From assembly GCA_003132825.1 (NCBI GenBank), contig PKYX01000548.1:1-7191 (forward strand): a stretch of DNA of 7,191 nucleotides, in the 5' to 3' direction. The notes under the pieces were generated by a model. It saw nothing but the letters and a program-made list of their open reading frames with translations, made no database searches and was not told where the DNA came from. A program made the position numbers and the translations under genes. Source of the stretch: Acidobacteriaceae bacterium. GTDB lineage: Bacteria > Acidobacteriota > Terriglobia > Terriglobales > Acidobacteriaceae. Of this stretch, positions 6,209 to 7,191 are shown in pieces; within the stretch, counting starts at the first letter, position 1, and each line of letters opens with the position of its first letter.

Positions 6209-6279
6209 TTTATATTTCTAGCGCGCCATCGAACCGCGACAAGCTGCATTCCGAACTTGCGACCGCCGGAACGATTCCG
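6209..6279 (-). promoter_or_regulatory. Possible promoter and palindrome upstream of the stress-protein gene
   Basis: On the minus strand TTGTCG (plus 6237-6242) is followed after 16 bases by TAGAAA and then TATAAA near plus 6209-6220, a weak sigma-70-like arrangement. Further upstream, CGGAA-CGA-TTCCG (6267-6279) is a perfect 5-bp inverted repeat that could bind a regulator. No alternative sigma factor consensus was recognised. Confidence 0.25.
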
Positions 6280-6349
6280 CCTGCCATCCCTAACGCTACG
6301 TCTTTAGACATTGCCGCGTCTGAGCCATAGTGCTCATTCTGCCGGAAGA

Positions 6350-6737
6350 TCACCGGCGAGATTCCACGCGGGGCAGGCGGGGTGGATCATCTTGGGTCTT
6401 CGGTCCTGAGATCGCCGGCACCGCCCAACCGGCGGTGGCGCATTTTGGGACGAAGCCGGCCAGATCAAAACCCGGGTGATGTATGACGGTGGGAGAAGGA
6501 GCAGCAGCAATCATTGCACACCCCCTAGCCGATTGAGCCATGTCTAAATCTGACTCCGTAATAAACGGAAGATTGCCTTTGCTTCTCGGAGTCGGCAGAG
6601 GGTCGTTCCGACGAACCTGTTTACGGACACGGGTCATGGAATAAATCCGCGAACGAGACACCTTGAGAAGGGATGCCACTTCAAGTGACGGTCAGAACTA
6701 GCTTTTCCGCGCATGACAGACCGCAAGAGGGCTTCAA
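6350..6737 (-). pseudogene. Excisionase-type helix-turn-helix protein, frameshifted remnant
   Basis: The minus strand encodes EKLVLTVT in one frame. After one extra base (about 6683) it continues with EVASLLKVSRSRIYSMTR, then NDPLPTPRSKGNLPFITESD in another frame. Joined, this is the common small DNA-binding domain of AlpA/excisionase type (LTVxEVAxLLKVSRSRIY ... LPxxR...G.L.F...D), found in excision and regulatory proteins of integrated elements. The downstream part of the frame (to the stop at 6350) is Pro/Ala-rich and unfamiliar, without the usual Trp after the last helix. GTG at 6679 would give a 109-residue protein lacking helix 1. TTG at 6737 starts the longer broken version. It is most likely a relic of a mobile element. 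Confidence 0.5.
6419..6437. repeat. GC-rich perfect inverted repeat
   Basis: CACCGCC-CAACC-GGCGGTG forms a 7-bp perfect stem with a 5-base loop. A second, smaller one, GCCGG-7-CCGGC, lies at 6341-6357. Neither is followed by a T run, so intrinsic termination is not supported. They may be structured spacer sequence in the tail of the decayed excisionase-like frame. Confidence 0.35.
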
Positions 6738-7140
6738 AAATAGGCTAGTTCTTGTGGCGAATTGAGGGCACGTTTTGTCCCAAGACCCCGAAATCTTGCA
6801 GGACTGGACGTCCGGACACGCCCATCACCTACTGGAGCAGTCATTTGCGCAATCCAAATCGCCGAGGACGGAGACTTACTCGGGTTGCGATGGCGGCAAT
6901 CGGAATGGTCTAAAGCGTCCCGTTTGTGCTTGCTTCCGCCAAAAGTACACGATGGACCCCAGACTCAGCATTGCCGGATCTGCTTTCTGGCCTATCGATA
7001 CAATAAGTTGTGCGTCGAGATGGAGAAGGCCACTCAAATGCACCAGTTGAATCGAGTGAGGCATCCTTCTCCTCTTTCAGGTTCCCTGAAACTAAGTCAG
7101 CCCATCTGAAGCTCTCTCTCCTCTTAGCCACTACAACCTT
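6738..7140. other. Stretch without a supported gene
   Basis: Several frames are open on both strands, but none has a good ribosome binding site or recognisable domain. One plus-strand frame holds the short string GDLLGLRW (about 6870-6893), reminiscent of tyrosine recombinases, but too short to call. Confidence 0.35.
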
Positions 7141-7153
7141 TAGGAGGTTGAAT

Positions 7154-7191
7154 ATGTTTGCACGCAATGTCTCGATTCATCTGAAATCCAA
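7154..7191 (+). CDS. Start of antibiotic-biosynthesis-monooxygenase-like gene, cut by right edge
   Basis: AGGAGG (7142-7147) sits 6 bases before ATG at 7154, the best ribosome binding site in the window. The first twelve codons give MFARNVSIHLKS. That opening resembles small one-domain ABM-fold proteins (dimeric ferredoxin-like putative monooxygenases) common in acidobacteria. Only 38 bases are present, so existence of the gene is well supported but the family is tentative. Confidence 0.6.
   Translation, partial: MFARNVSIHLKS

Noticed and set aside
5843..6307. Plus-strand 154-codon frame opposite the stress protein
   Set aside because: Pro/Ala/Thr-rich antisense of the glycine-rich core; no start signals.
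6762..7109. Plus-strand 115-codon frame containing GDLLGLRW, possible integrase relic
   Set aside because: Only eight residues resemble the tyrosine recombinase box I area. No catalytic Arg/His/Tyr context and no ribosome binding site.
1..7191. CRISPR array, rRNA or complete insertion sequence
   Set aside because: No regularly spaced repeats, no rRNA-like sequence, and no transposase with terminal inverted repeats were seen on either strand.

Overview
The window looks like an accessory, partly decayed stretch of a moderately GC-rich bacterial chromosome. The best guess is an acidobacterium (Terriglobia/Acidobacteriaceae-like). This rests on the protein style: a YflT-type stress protein with a glycine-rich core, a truncated small monooxygenase starting MFARNVSIHLKS, and an Ala/Arg-rich exported alpha/beta hydrolase. 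It is an impression from sequence style, not a computed placement.

Layout. (1) Bases 1-1156, minus strand: N-terminal part of a TOTE-conflict-system-type archaeo-eukaryotic primase (AEP) protein. It runs off the left edge, where this family normally continues into a superfamily II helicase. A one-base deletion (280-282) breaks its frame. (2) Bases 1409-1483: a 3' fragment of a tRNA-Leu gene lacking the 5' acceptor strand. It looks like the attachment-site scar of an integrated element. Its orientation puts the element to the left, so the TOTE gene would be cargo of a tRNA-Leu genomic island and everything to the right would be older chromosome. (3) Bases 1633-2705, plus: an exported serine beta-lactamase/PBP-like hydrolase with a one-base frameshift, bracketed by a degenerate 25-bp direct repeat. 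(4) Bases 2936-3022, minus: a remnant of the N-terminus of nicotinate phosphoribosyltransferase. (5) Bases 3094-3772, plus: a promoter/operator region, a small four-helix membrane protein (frameshifted) and an overlapping XRE-type regulator, a common two-gene pair. A perfect palindrome, TGACAATTGTCA, directly follows. (6) Bases 3862-4887, plus: an intact secreted or membrane-anchored alpha/beta hydrolase of proline-iminopeptidase type. (7) Bases 4906-5299: two orphan gene ends meeting at an apparent rearrangement junction. (8) Bases 5401-6189, minus: an intact YflT-like/glycine-rich stress protein. (9) Bases 6350-6737, minus: a frameshifted excisionase-type helix-turn-helix remnant. (10) 7154 to the right edge, plus: the first codons of a probable antibiotic-biosynthesis-monooxygenase-like gene.

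How the parts relate. The membrane protein and XRE regulator form one translationally coupled unit that is probably autoregulated through TGACA-type half-sites. The palindrome after it could extend that control to the hydrolase. The TOTE protein belongs to a family proposed to act in conflict with selfish DNA. No other gene in the window is clearly its partner; partners would lie to the left.

A recurring oddity is small indels, several at short homopolymers, in conserved frames (280-282, 1790-1792, about 3394-3397, about 6683, about 2950, and a C run at 1465-1472). Either this is a decaying region or the assembly has uncorrected indel errors. The intact genes (XRE regulator, alpha/beta hydrolase, stress protein) show that not every frame is affected.
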